Positions 31,623 through 43,030 of a DNA stretch of 64,000 bases are shown piece after piece. The position numbers and the translations under genes are program-made. Where the stretch lies: contig NC_053413.1 in assembly GCF_016859285.1 (NCBI RefSeq), positions 18,743,501 through 18,807,500 on the forward strand, in the 5' to 3' direction. The notes beneath the pieces are model-generated. The model saw only the letters and a program-made list of their open reading frames with translations, ran no database searches and was not told the origin of the DNA. Numbering within the stretch: position 1 is the stretch's first letter; each line of letters begins with the position of its first letter. This stretch comes from Xiphias gladius. Lineage: Eukaryota > Chordata > Actinopteri > Istiophoriformes > Xiphiidae.

Positions 31623-33281
31623 ATGTTGCTGCTGGTGTTGGGAGCCCTCCTCCTGCTCTTCTGCAGTCTTGATGTATGGTACTTCCTACGAGGGGCCCAG
31701 GTGTTCATCCAGTCATGGTTCCAATCCAGAATATGGGACATTCTAGCTGAGCAAAGCATTGATGGCATGGTCCTTCCCCATGATTTGGACTACATGGGCC
31801 ACATGAACAACTCTCGATACCTGAGGGAGTGTGACTTTGCTCGCTTCCACCATTACATGCGAAACGGGCTGTTCATGGCCTCACGCAAACTGGGGGCAAA
31901 AATGGTGGTAGGGGCTTCCACCATCCGGTACCGGCGTTCCTTGGTCTTCCGTGAGGCTTTTGAGATTCGGACCAGAGTAGTGGGATGGGATGAGAAGGCT
32001 TTTTACTTGGAGCAGCGCTTTGTGTCCAAGAAAGATGGCTTCGTATCTGCGATCATGCTCTGCAGGCAAAATGTGGTGCATTGCAGCCCAGATAGGATTA
32101 TTGAATATGTTTGCAAAAGGAAGGTGAGTAATAGCCAGAGTAGAATAGACGTAGTAAAGAATCTGTGCAACTGGGGAGGCCTACAACTAACAGTTATTTG
32201 TCTCATCAATTAATCTACTCATTGTTTTCTCGATTAATCATTTCGTTTGGTCTGTAACATTTCAGAAAACACACCAAAACATGTTCATTACAATGTCTTA
32301 AAGCTCAAGGTGATGATATCTTAATGTTGTTTTTCCTGCAAACAACTCTCAAAGACATAAAAATATTCTGTTTACTATTGAACAAAACCAAAAAACAGCA
32401 AATCTGCAAAGTTGAGAAGCTGGAGCTAGAAACATTTTGGCTATTTTGTCTGAAAAATGACTTGAAGGAATAAGGAATAATGGATTATCAAAGTTAGTTT
32501 CTGATTAATTTTCTGCAGATGGATTTATCAACTAATTGTTTAAGTTCTAGCTGCATTTATTTTCATTTTTGATTAATGTGATTATTTTCTTGATAATTCA
32601 ATTAATCGTTTGGTATAGGGTGGCAATTAAGTTATTTTTCTTTTTGATAAATCTGCCAATTATTTTAACAACAGAAAACACTGAAAAAAGCCCATCATTT
32701 ACCCAGAGCATACGGTGATGTTGTTAATTGTCTAACCAAAAGTTCAAAACTGCTAAATATTTGATTTACTTTGGTGTAACACAAAGAATAGCAACAAATT
32801 CTCACATTTAGGAAACTAGAACTATAATTGTTTTGGCATTTTTGCATGAAAAATCGTTGCAGCTCTAGTTTGGTCTATAAAATGTGAGAAAATAGTGAAA
32901 AATCCCAAGTTTATATAGCCAAGGTGATGTATTTAAAAGTGCTGTTCTGTCTGACCAAAGCTCCAAAACCACGTAAAATAAAGAATAGCATCAAATCATA
33001 ACATTTGAGAAGCTTACACCTGGGAATGTTCTGCGTTTTTGCTTAAAAAAAACTTAAAGGATTAATTTCTCAGAATTGTTGACATAAAAGTGTAGAAAAC
33101 TAATTGTTTGTGATTTAAATTGTGGCTTTATTCTACGTCAGCATTCTGCTAACTTTTCTGTTTGTGTGTGCAGATCGAGTGCCCCGAGTTTCCTGAGGAC
33201 CTCAAACACTGGATCAGCTTCATTTCAGCCAGCAGCCAGGCCCTGAGAGCAGAGAGCGGACTGGAAGAGAAGAACAAGTGA
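31623..33281 (+). CDS. them6: THEM6-like hotdog-fold protein, paralog 2 (202 aa)
   Basis: Coding exons 31623-32123 and 33174-33281 (501 + 108 nt). The ATG lies four bases after the acceptor TGTTCCAG, exactly as in paralog 1, and the intron is in the same phase. The protein starts with a hydrophobic leader ([20 protein letters not shown]) and carries the same core: [20 protein letters not shown], then [20 protein letters not shown], then [18 protein letters not shown]. It ends [13 protein letters not shown]. The intron, about 1,050 bases, is filled with MITE fragments. Paralog 1 has MCHMNN where this copy has MGHMNN. I infer a local tandem duplication of a THEM6 ancestor; which copy is the true orthologue of mammalian THEM6 cannot be told here. 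Confidence 0.9.
32174..33115. mobile_element. Cluster of GGGCTGCAACTAAC-family MITE fragments in a THEM6 intron
   Basis: At least two copies back to back. The first runs from CCTACAACTAACAGTTATTT to ATCAACTAATTGTTTAAGTT (about 32174-32555). The second runs over 32560-33115 and includes TGCATGAAAAATCGTTGCAG and a third partial GTCTATAAAATGTGAGAAAA block. Confidence 0.7.
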
Positions 33282-34860
33282 AGCCACACCATGTATCATG
33301 AGTGTAGACAAATATAATTTGCACTGCACGCAGATATACAATATACATCCATACACACACATACGCACACAGTTAAACATCGTAGAGAGATTTAGTTGAC
33401 TTACAATATTCCACTTATCTGTTTTTGGTCAATCCTACCTGCTGTGTATTTTTTTATGATGTGAACTGAAGTACTGACATTATAACAGCTGAATATGAAA
33501 ACTTGAACTGTAATGTATTTCCTGTTTTAAAATGCACTTATGCACTGGGATCACAGTGAAATGTTCTCTCAGAAGAAAGTCATAGAAAAACATAGCTTTA
33601 TTCTTGCAGCTTATTCAGTAGTTGATTGTGAATAGACAGGCTGTAGATATCTTCATTCTCATTTAGCAAAATTCTCTAACTTCAGATAAGCATGTAGAGC
33701 AAAAGTTAATCTTCCACTGACATCAATGCATGTTTTGAAACAACCAGAGTAATTTTTTGGTGCCTCTTAAATTAAGTTATAATTTCAGAGAATTATAACG
33801 TTTTATGAAAAACATACAGTAGGTATGATGAAATGCTTGAATGGACATCATGAATATGTAATGACAAATTAGTTTTAATCTTGCCATTAGCAATTTGCAC
33901 AAAGTAACCCAAGGGAGTAAACAAACTGAGAGGGAATATTTGTTTTTGGGGGATCCTTTCATCAGTACAGTGTTGTTCTTTTACCAAATTTATTATACAT
34001 GCATTTAAAGGGTGGGCTTCTTTAATGGCGTTCCAAATGATTTTTAGGAGAAAGTGCTAAATTAAAATTGGCAGGCCTGATAAGTTAATGCTAATACTGT
34101 ATGAGGTTGCTGGCAACTTTTCAAATCTTGCAACGCATGACAATAACTGAATGTTTAAATTTTGCTTGGTTTTTATTGAGACAGCCTTTTGAAATCTGGA
34201 ATCTTCCCTTTAATACATCAAAGCTTTATTTTGTGACCAAAGTAATGTATTGTTATTTATGAAGTGGAAACAAAATCAATTTTTAAGGAAGATGTATACC
34301 TGACCTGTTATTTATGTTGTTAATGCACAAAATCTTATTTACTTCCATAAGTTTGAAGATATTTGTTGTCCTTTTTTATTTTCCACTTTTATTATTTATG
34401 ATTTATTGAAATGGATAACCTACCAGACTTCATTTATTGTGTTTGTTAATTATTTAATGGCATTTTAAATTAAAAAAATGCATTGGGAACTACGTTTGAG
34501 TGTTTGGCCTTATCTTGTAAGTGCTTGTTATTCAGTCATAACCTGAGCTACTGAAGCAGAGATGCCAAACAGTGCTGTTTTCATCCTCGCAGATATGAAG
34601 ATATCCTGCTTTGGCCTGTTTAATATTAATGAAAATTAAATATTTTGGTGGTTTTGACCGTTGGTCCGATAAAACAAGACATTTGGAGACGTCACCGTGG
34701 ATTCTGAGAAACTTGAATGGATCATTTTTCACCATTTTCTGACATTTTATAGACTAAACAATTAATCATGAAAATAATCGCAGCCGTATTTGGATACAGA
34801 ACACAGCATGTACCTGAATTAAATATCAAATGACAGGTAAGTTACATTATTTTGAAATTC
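33282..34860. other. THEM6-like 2 3' UTR and intergenic sequence
   Basis: No coding region seen. A reverse-oriented GGGCTGCAACTAAC-family fragment lies at about 34620-34795 (AGACTAAACAATTAATCATG AAAATAATCGCAGCC). ATTAAA-type poly(A) signals are possible near 34468. Confidence 0.5.
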
Positions 34861-34996
34861 GGTGTCTTTTAAAAATTAAAACCCCTTTTACCGTTTCCGG
34901 TGACGCCCCCTCATTTCACTTCCTGTAAACAAAGCAGCAGCTGTCACTCTCCTGTTTTTTCGCTCATTTTCTGCTTCTACTTGAGCGTTTTCGACG

Positions 34997-37900
34997 ATGG
35001 CCCAGGCCGGAGTGGTCCTGGACAAGGACCAGTTCAACTGCTCGATATGTCTGGACGTGCTGAAGGACCCCGTGACCATCCCCTGCGGACACAGCTACTG
35101 CTCGAACTGTATCCAGGACTACTGGGACCAGGACGACTACCTAGGGATCTTCGTCTGCCCGCAGTGCCGGCAGAACTTCAACCCGAGGCCGGTGCTCGCC
35201 AGGAACACCATGCTGGCCGACGTGGTGGAGAAATTCAAAAAGACCGGACTCCAAGAGGCCACGGCGCCCGAGAACCCGAGTTTTGCCGAGGCCGACGACG
35301 TGGAGTGCGACGTCTGCACCGGCAGGAAAAACAAGGCTGTCAAGTCCTGCCTGGTGTGTTTGGCCTCCTACTGCGACGTCCACGTCCAGCCTCACTACGA
35401 GTCCGCCGCCTTCAAGAAACACAAGCTGGTCTCTGCCTCCAAAAAGCTCCAGGAGACCATTTGTCCCCGGCACGACAAGCTGCTGGAGGTGTACTGCCGC
35501 ACCGACAAACAGTGCATCTGTTACCTGTGTCTGACGGATGAGCACAAAGGGCACGACACGGTGCTGGCTGAGGCGGAGATGGAGCAGAAGCAGGTAATCA
35601 GCTACAGCCACTTTTCGGCGTAGGGATTGTGGAAAATCCTCCTCCTGCATGACACTCTTATTGTCTTTTTAGCCCTTTAATTCATTAGGGAGACTCCCCC
35701 AAAGGACTGTTTGACCACTCACCCCATATACTGCTTATTAACATTTGTAACTACAGGTGACTTGACTAACTATTCGTAATGGCTCAATAGAAATTCAGAA
35801 GTCTCTTAATATTTATCACTGCAAACCTGAAGGCTTATTAGAAACTTTAGAAACCAAGTATTCATCAATGGTTTACTGACATTTAAAACTGCATTATTGC
35901 TGAATAGAATCACACTGCCGTGTTATTACCAAAACATCTGACTTAAACAGGGCAAACTTATGTAAAAAAGATTTTTGTTCACACAAAGTAGAGCGGGAAC
36001 ATCTTCATTTAAAAATGGGATAAAAAACAGGTGGGAAGAAACAGCGGCAGGAAAACCAGCAACGGCACCAGCAACGGTCCCCCACCAGAATGCCCCCAAT
36101 TTAAAGGTTGCATAAATCTGAACCTGGGTTTAAACAGCCTCCATGATAATTGACACCAGGTTTGACATGTCTAAGTGCATTAGATTTAAATCTTGACCCG
36201 GTCCAATGATGATCTAGATAGAGAAAAAGCAATGAGATCACCCTTGTTTCTGTTTTTACAAATAGAATAAAGGTGTAACAAATCTGAAATGGAGGTTACT
36301 GTGATGCCTACAACCTGTTTTAAGAACTTTAAGTGCTGCAACAACTTGGAATCAGCTGATATTATCCTACAGGTTTCCCTTTGACTCATGTATCAAAAGC
36401 AAACTCTAGCCTCGGCACATTTAGGAACATGTAGTCAACTTGGAACTTGACATGAACACAATGAACACATTCACAATATAATGCAAGCAGTAGCCCTTGT
36501 ATGTGCCAACCCTACACAAGATACTTTAATTTCTATGAAGTTAAAGCGGATTTAATGTCCTATTTTCACAACATTTTTCCTCAGAGGCAGCTCGGTGACA
36601 TGAAGCAGAGCTCTCAGCTGAGAATTCAGCTCAGAGAAAAGGAGGCCCAGGAGCTGCGACAAGCCATTTTCTCTCTCACTGTAAGTGCTAACGCCCTGCT
36701 TGGTCTGATATAATAAATGCCGCGGATCACTAAGTAGATGTTAAAATGTCAGTTCATAATTTAACATTTTACTGACATTTCAACCGCCATACCCTGTCAG
36801 TTACATCCACTTTCTTGGAGCCACCGGTCTTTTGTGGCAGAGAAGCATCTAAGAATCCGTGCGTGCTCTGTGTCTCCCCCCAGCGCTCTGCTCGAGCAGC
36901 ATCCGAAGAAAGCGACACAGTCTTCACTGAACTCATTCGGTCGATCGAGCTGAAGCGTTTCGAAGTGAGAGAGCTGATCAGAGCCCAGGAAAAGACGGCT
37001 GTCAGCCAGGCCGAGCAGCTGCTGGACAAGATCCAGAAGGAGATCGCTGAGCTGAAGAAGAGCGAGGCTGAACTGGACAAACTCTCCCACACCGAGGACC
37101 ACGTCCATTTCCTCCAGGTAATACGACTCAGATTTATTCGTTTTTTCAAATCTTCAGGACAGAAACTCAGCGACTTAAATGCACACATCAAGCGTCAATC
37201 CCTTTTGGTCTCTGTGCTTGGGATTCCAGAGCTGTCAGTCTCTCCATTCGCCACCTGTGCCGTCAGCTTTGCCTTCAGTCACCGTCGACCCCAACCTCAC
37301 CTTTGGCCCAGTGATGACAGCCGTGTCGGATTTTAAAGGGCTGTTGCAGGAAGTCTGCCAGGGAGGATTTGTCAGCATCTACGAGAGAGGTAGACACAAA
37401 GGGTTGCATCAAAATCGTTTGTTTATCTGGTACAAATTATGCCGTCATCTCTGTTTAGGTGATTTTTGTTTTCTTCCTTTGATTTGTAGTGAGAGATGTG
37501 GTGATTGTAGGTTCTTCACATCCTGCTGCACAGATTGACACAACACTGTCTGGGGATACTGGGTCGACCGTACAAATGGAAACAGCGCTGGGTGAGTCCA
37601 TGAGCCTCTTCACGCTCGTCTTCAAAATACATTATGGATACATCAGTCACACATTTGTAACTCTTGATACAGGTATATAAGCACCCCAAAAATCTTTGGC
37701 GATCAGGAATGCATCTACAGTTTTAACTTAAATAGCTCAGTGTGAATGTAAGTGCATCCAAATCCTGAACCTTAAATTCCTATTTAAGGGTTTGTGAGGA
37801 TGTGGGAGGTTTTCTTTTCTGAATAGAAGATGTCGTATGTTGTACAGATTGTAAAGCGTTTTGAGATAAATTTGTGATTTTGGGCTCTAAAAATACTGAC

Positions 37901-40900
37901 TTTGACAGTAGCGCTGTAACTTACGATTATTTTCATTATCAGTTAATCTATCCATAGTTTTTTGATTAATCACTTAGTTTAAAAAATGGCACAACATAGT
38001 GAAAAATGTCCATGACAGTTTCCCAGAGACCAAGGTGACTTCTTCAGATTGTTTTGTTTTGTCCGACCAACAGTCCAAAACCCAAAGATATTAAATTCAC
38101 AATCATATAAAATCCTCAGGTCGGAGAAACTGAAATCAGAGGATATTTGAATATTTGAGTTTTTGCTTGAAAAAATTACTAGCACGATTAATCAGTTATC
38201 TAAATAGCTCACATCAATCAATTGATCGATTAATCGACCAATTAACTAATCGTTGCAGCTCTACTTGTCAGTAACTAGGTTGTTTAAGTGCGTTTAAAGA
38301 CACTGATGGAGTGGAAACAAAACAGCCTTTCAGTTTGGGTAACAGGCTGCATGTGTTTATTTAATTATTATTATTATAGGGACAAGTACATATAGTGGAC
38401 CAATGCCACGTAGCACAGCATTTATAGTCTACGCAAGTTTGCAAAGCCCGTCCTAAGAGGGGCCTTTAAAATGCACAAAACCCAACAAGGGAATGCACAG
38501 AAAACAGCAAAAAAAGCAAACCAGAAAATAAAATGTGAGTGAGGAGCTGTTTATCCATCTACACTGGATCTAGATTCAGACTAGATGATCTGAATTCAGA
38601 TATCTGAATATGACATACTAAGGCAGCCTGCTACCTTTTTTTCACTTAGGTTTGGAAACCTAGCCTAAAGGAAGCGGGTTGTCAATCACATTCTAATTTG
38701 CAGAATCTGACAGCCGCTGTGAAGTTATGAAAAAGCCTCTAAATAAGATACAAGGGTTTCTGCAGGTCTTGAAAAGACTTAAAAAGCGTTGTTGTCAGTT
38801 TCCCCAAGAAAAGGCCATAAAGGGTATTAATAAGTCTTTGATTTAATGTAATACTAATATTGTAGTGGCTAATTGTCTTCAAACAAACTTATATCCAACA
38901 TTAAATCAGAAGGCCACTGATGCACCATGGGGATGTGGTTTACGCAGGAGAAAAGAATCCACTGTCCAAACGAAGCTATTGCGTTTTTCTTTTGTTTTTT
39001 TTAATTCCAAACAAGCAAGCAAACAGAACAACAAAGGAGTCTGCCTGTTTCCTGCTGCCTCCCTTGCTTTGTTTATAAAAAAAAAACAAAAATAAAAAAC
39101 GTAGGCCCACCCAGGTGCATGCTGGTCCTACACCTGCCTGCCTACCTAAATATCCTCAGGTGCCCATAGTGTTACCCGCTTTACAAAACAAAACCACAAT
39201 GCAGCAAATGAAATACTTGTCAACCAAAACTAAATGAGCTAAATAAGCAAATAATAAAACTGGACAAACGACTAGCAAAGGAAAAATATTATCAAACTGT
39301 AGTCTAATAGAGCAAATATCTAAATTAATCAAAACTCAGAACGAATTCATAAATATTAGCAAAACCCACAAACAAGTTCCTTCAGATATTATTGGGAATT
39401 ATTGTTATATACAGCTGGGAAGTGCTGAAAAAAATGTGATGTGAATGTCAATAAATTCATGCACTTGGTAAATAATTCTAGACTTTATAATCCGTACTGG
39501 TTTTTATTGATATTTTTTCATACTTTGACAGATATGACTGTGAAACAGGTATTAAAGTGCATCCTATGGAGTATTAAAAAGGTCTTAAAAAGTCTTAAAT
39601 TTATCTTGGTGAACTCCCCAAAACCCTGTTTGTTTGTGTATCCAAATCTAACCACGTTACCATGCAACACAAACACCTTACCCAGGTCGGTTGTTTATAA
39701 AGGAGTCAGCTGAGTCTGCTGAGTCTGCACTAGTGGAAGTTTGACAGTCGTAGTCCTGCTGCAGACTCTCACACTTTGGAGTAACGGTGTTTGTTCTTCT
39801 TGTGCTTGCAGCGATTCCTCCACCTGGCCTAGACCAAAGTCCTGTGAGCCCTCTCAACCCTTTCCTCACTCTGGGACCTGCTGCGCCCACGTTTGCCTTC
39901 ACACCGTTTGGTAAATGTATTAAAAAATAACGTGTTTCGGAGTAAAGCGGTGCGTAGAGTTCATTTTACAAAAGCAAACCCAGTGCAAATCATATCACAG
40001 ACGTTATCATTTTAGTGACTGAGAGAATAAAATAAAGTAACCAAAGTATTAGCAGTGAATGTACTTCAAGTATCAAAGTAAAAGTACTCATGAGGCCACA
40101 GAATGAACCCGGTCAGAGTGTTTTATATTATATTATCGGAATATATTCACTGATGCGTAACGGGGAAAGCAGCATTTTAATGTTATACTCGGTTTAGGTG
40201 GAGATCATTTTAAACTACTTTATGTACTGTAGGGTAGTTTAATCCATAACAAGGTATCATCAAGTAACTAGTAACTACACCTGTCAGAAAGAGTAGAAGA
40301 TTTGCATCTAAATATAGTGAAGTATAAAGCACCTCTAAACTGTACAGTATGTGAGTAAATGTACTTAGTTTACCTTTGGACTTTGTCTCAAAGATTCCCT
40401 GATGATCTTCAGATCTTCAGGGTTAGATCTTCAGACCATGGCCATGTGTAATAAATCAGAAGATCTGAGATGACGTTAAATTCAAGTCGAGTAAACTGTA
40501 CATGGGTATGTTACTTTACTGAAAACACCTGAAACTTGAGTGAGTGCGCCTGTCGTACCGTGTTGAAACCGCCGTAACTCAGCTGCCTCCTCTGTGCTTT
40601 TCTTTGCACGTCAGTCTTTTGAATGCGGATTTTATATTCTTGATGACTTGAATCTTTAAACAGTGGATTTTTCACATACTCGCATAACATTAGTAAAACC
40701 TGCATGATATTATAGGACACAAACAGCTTAGGAAACACTACAGTCAGGTGAGTGGTAGATATTTAAAACTGGTAGCTCTTCGAAAGATAATCTCAGAGAG
40801 TAAAGTGTTTTCGTAGGTAGTGTTAGACTGATCTGTAGTGTATGTGGTTTTATTTGTAACAATATAAGTACAGAAATTGAAATGGCAACTTATAACATTA

Positions 40901-41134
40901 CATAATACTAGAAAAATGATATTGTATGCCATCTGTCTTTACTGTCCAGCGCAGATCATGGACAGGAACATATTTGTGAGCTCTCCTCTAACATGTCACC
41001 TTAGTCCTAACGTTTTCTGTTGCCTCGGGTCGCTGTAGACCAACAATTCCTCTTCTTTCTGCTCAGGCGCCAAACTCTCCTCCGGATCCAGACAGAGGCA
41101 CTTTCAGCGACGCGCTCACCCCAGGAGGAAATAG
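34997..41134 (+). CDS. TRIM25-like RING/B-box/coiled-coil protein without PRY-SPRY (451 aa)
   Basis: Exons 34997-35593, 36585-36680 (96 nt), 36884-37117 (234 nt), 37230-37389 (160 nt), 37490-37591, 39812-39910, 41067-41134; total 1,356 nt. The 96-234 exon pair is the hallmark of TRIM genes. The RING reads NCSICLDVLKDPVTIPCGHS; two B-boxes follow (CDVCTGRKNKAVKSCLVC; CPRHDKLLEVYCRTDKQCIC with CLTDEHKGHDT). Coiled coil spans residues about 190-310. After the 160-nt exon the chain becomes Pro-rich (IPPPGLDQSPVSPLNPFL) and ends with a basic tail (GSRQRHFQRRAHPRRK). No PRY-SPRY exon is present before the stop at 41132-41134. Predicted role: RING E3 ligase, possibly innate immune. The first exon is markedly more GC-rich than the RING exons of its neighbours. 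A longer splice form into the next gene's SPRY exon cannot be excluded. A poly(A) signal ATTAAA is at 41624-41629. Confidence 0.85.
37905..38265. mobile_element. GGGCTGCAACTAAC-family MITE copy
   Basis: Opens AGCGCTGTAACTTACGATTA and closes GATTAATCGACCAATTAACT then AATCGTTGCAGCTCT. Contains CAGAGACCAAGGTGACTTCT and GTCCGACCAACAGTCCAAAA. Among the best-preserved copies in the window. Confidence 0.85.
38750..39640. mobile_element. Composite dispersed element in TRIM intron
   Basis: The left part has TTTCTGCAGGTCTTGAAAAG ACTTAAAAA and the right part GGTCTTAAAAAGTCTTAAAT TTATCTTGGTGAACTCCCC. The centre (38905-39065) matches 29150-29310. I read it as an old DNA element carrying or abutting another repeat; exact ends are uncertain. 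Confidence 0.4.
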
Positions 41135-41889
41135 ACCTCTAACGGACATCAAAAGCAACGATTCACATGCACCCGCACTGCCTGAATGTCGTTGTACTTG
41201 CCTGCTCTCCTCTCCTTTCCCTCCCACAGATATGGACTGACACGTGTGAACTCTACATTTAAGAATTCATCTTTTGGCATTTATTTAACTGTTTTGTTTT
41301 ACACCAATCAGCTGTACTTTTACCTCGCACTATAGTGCAGGTGGGCAAGAGATGAGGAAAGCATTTGCAAGTGCCACTGACGACCCAGTAGACAATGAAT
41401 TTACTTTAAGTATTAAGCAGCACAAAGCAGGACTGAACTCACTACAATTTATTCCAGTATTTGCAAGGAATTTGCCTTGAAAACTTTGGTAAGGTTTTAG
41501 TTTTTATTAATATATGTTTTTATGAATATTTTTCTTTTTTTTTTTTTTGAACCAAAACTGTTAACAATAATTTTTGCTTTAGAGATGCGTGTAACAAGAA
41601 ATTGTGATTTATGACATGCTGACATTAAAAAGCAAACACACTTGTACAAACTAATGTTCTCAGAAGGTGGTGTTTATTTTTGCATGGGGGCTGGTTTGCA
41701 TTTCACTGTATTCTGAGCAAATATGGGCATGAGGTGCCTGGCATTGGCGTCGGATAACAAGTTGACTTCACACACAAAAACATGTCAAATAACACTCCTA
41801 ATGCAAGGTTGTTCTTTGCTCAGTTTGCTTTATCTGGGACAACCTATTTCCGTTTTTGCAGGCTGTGATTGGAGGTTTCATGGTGCAGC

Positions 41890-43030
41890 GAGTGAAACCT
41901 GAGAAGCTGTTATCGCCACACCTGTGAGCTACGCCCATCTTTGTGCCTTCCAGTTTCTGTTGGAGTGTGTAGGAGATGGCAGCAGCAACTGTTTCTATTG
42001 AACAAGACCAGTTTTGTTGTCCAGTGTGCCTGGAGGTTTTGAGAGACCCGGTGACGATCCCCTGTGGACACAGTTATTGTTTGGACTGTATTGAAGACTA
42101 CTGGAACAGGACTAGGCAGAAAGGCCAGTACAGCTGCCCTCAGTGCAGGCAGGTGTTTAATCCGAGACCTCTGCTGAGTAGAAACACAGTTCTGGGTGAA
42201 GTGGTGGAAAAGTTTCAGCGAACTGGACTTCAAGCTGCAGCTCAGCACTTGGCCAAACCTGAGGAATTGAAGTGCAGTCTTTGCACAGGGAGAACGAGCA
42301 AAGCTGTTAAATCCTGCATTGTGTGCTCGGAGTCTTACTGCGTGGCTCACTTGAGGGTCCACCAAGAACGCTTTCGTGGAAAGGCCCATAAACTGATCCC
42401 AGCTTTAGATCAGCTGAGAGAGAAGCTGTGCCCTCAGCACAACAAAGCACTGAGGCTGTACTGTCGCACTGACCAACATTGCCTGTGCTCTCAGTGTGTT
42501 AGAGGAGGACACAAGGGTCATGACACAGTCTCAGTGGCAGATGAGAGAACAATACAACAGGTGCGTTTGAACATTTCCTAAGATGCAGAAATTATTCCAA
42601 CTTATTCATTTAAATTTTGGGGAGTTCAAATATGTGTATGAACAGCTTGACTTACTATTAGATATATAAACTGACTACAACTACGATTAGAATATGCTTT
42701 TTATTCTAGTACTTCAGAAGATATTACATAAGTTTGTGCACCAAAATTCATACAGAGGATTTTACTGAAAGCGTGTATTCAATTGAAGATTTTTACAAGC
42801 CAAAGTCAGTAACAGTAGTCATGGTCACCAAGTCTGACAATATAACCCTGATAACGTCATACTGATGTCATCAGGGTTATCTCAGCTTGAGCTTGTGCTG
42901 CGTTATATGGGATTGACGGTAGAGATGGAGAAGAGGCCCACATTTATAAGTGTTCACATAATCGGACAGTTGGAGATTGTTGGTCGTTTGAGAGATAAAA
43001 ATACTGCGCACTGACAATATAACACTATAT
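41890..43030 (+). repeat. Segmental duplication, copy 2 (RING exon plus flanks)
   Basis: Partner of 5845-7025. Identity covers the short 5' leader (GAGAAGCTGTTATC, CTGTGAGCTACGCCCATCTT), the exon, and intron sequence to about 43020. This copy keeps the intact B-box 2 and the full TRIM downstream, so it is the likely donor or the less altered copy. Confidence 0.9.
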
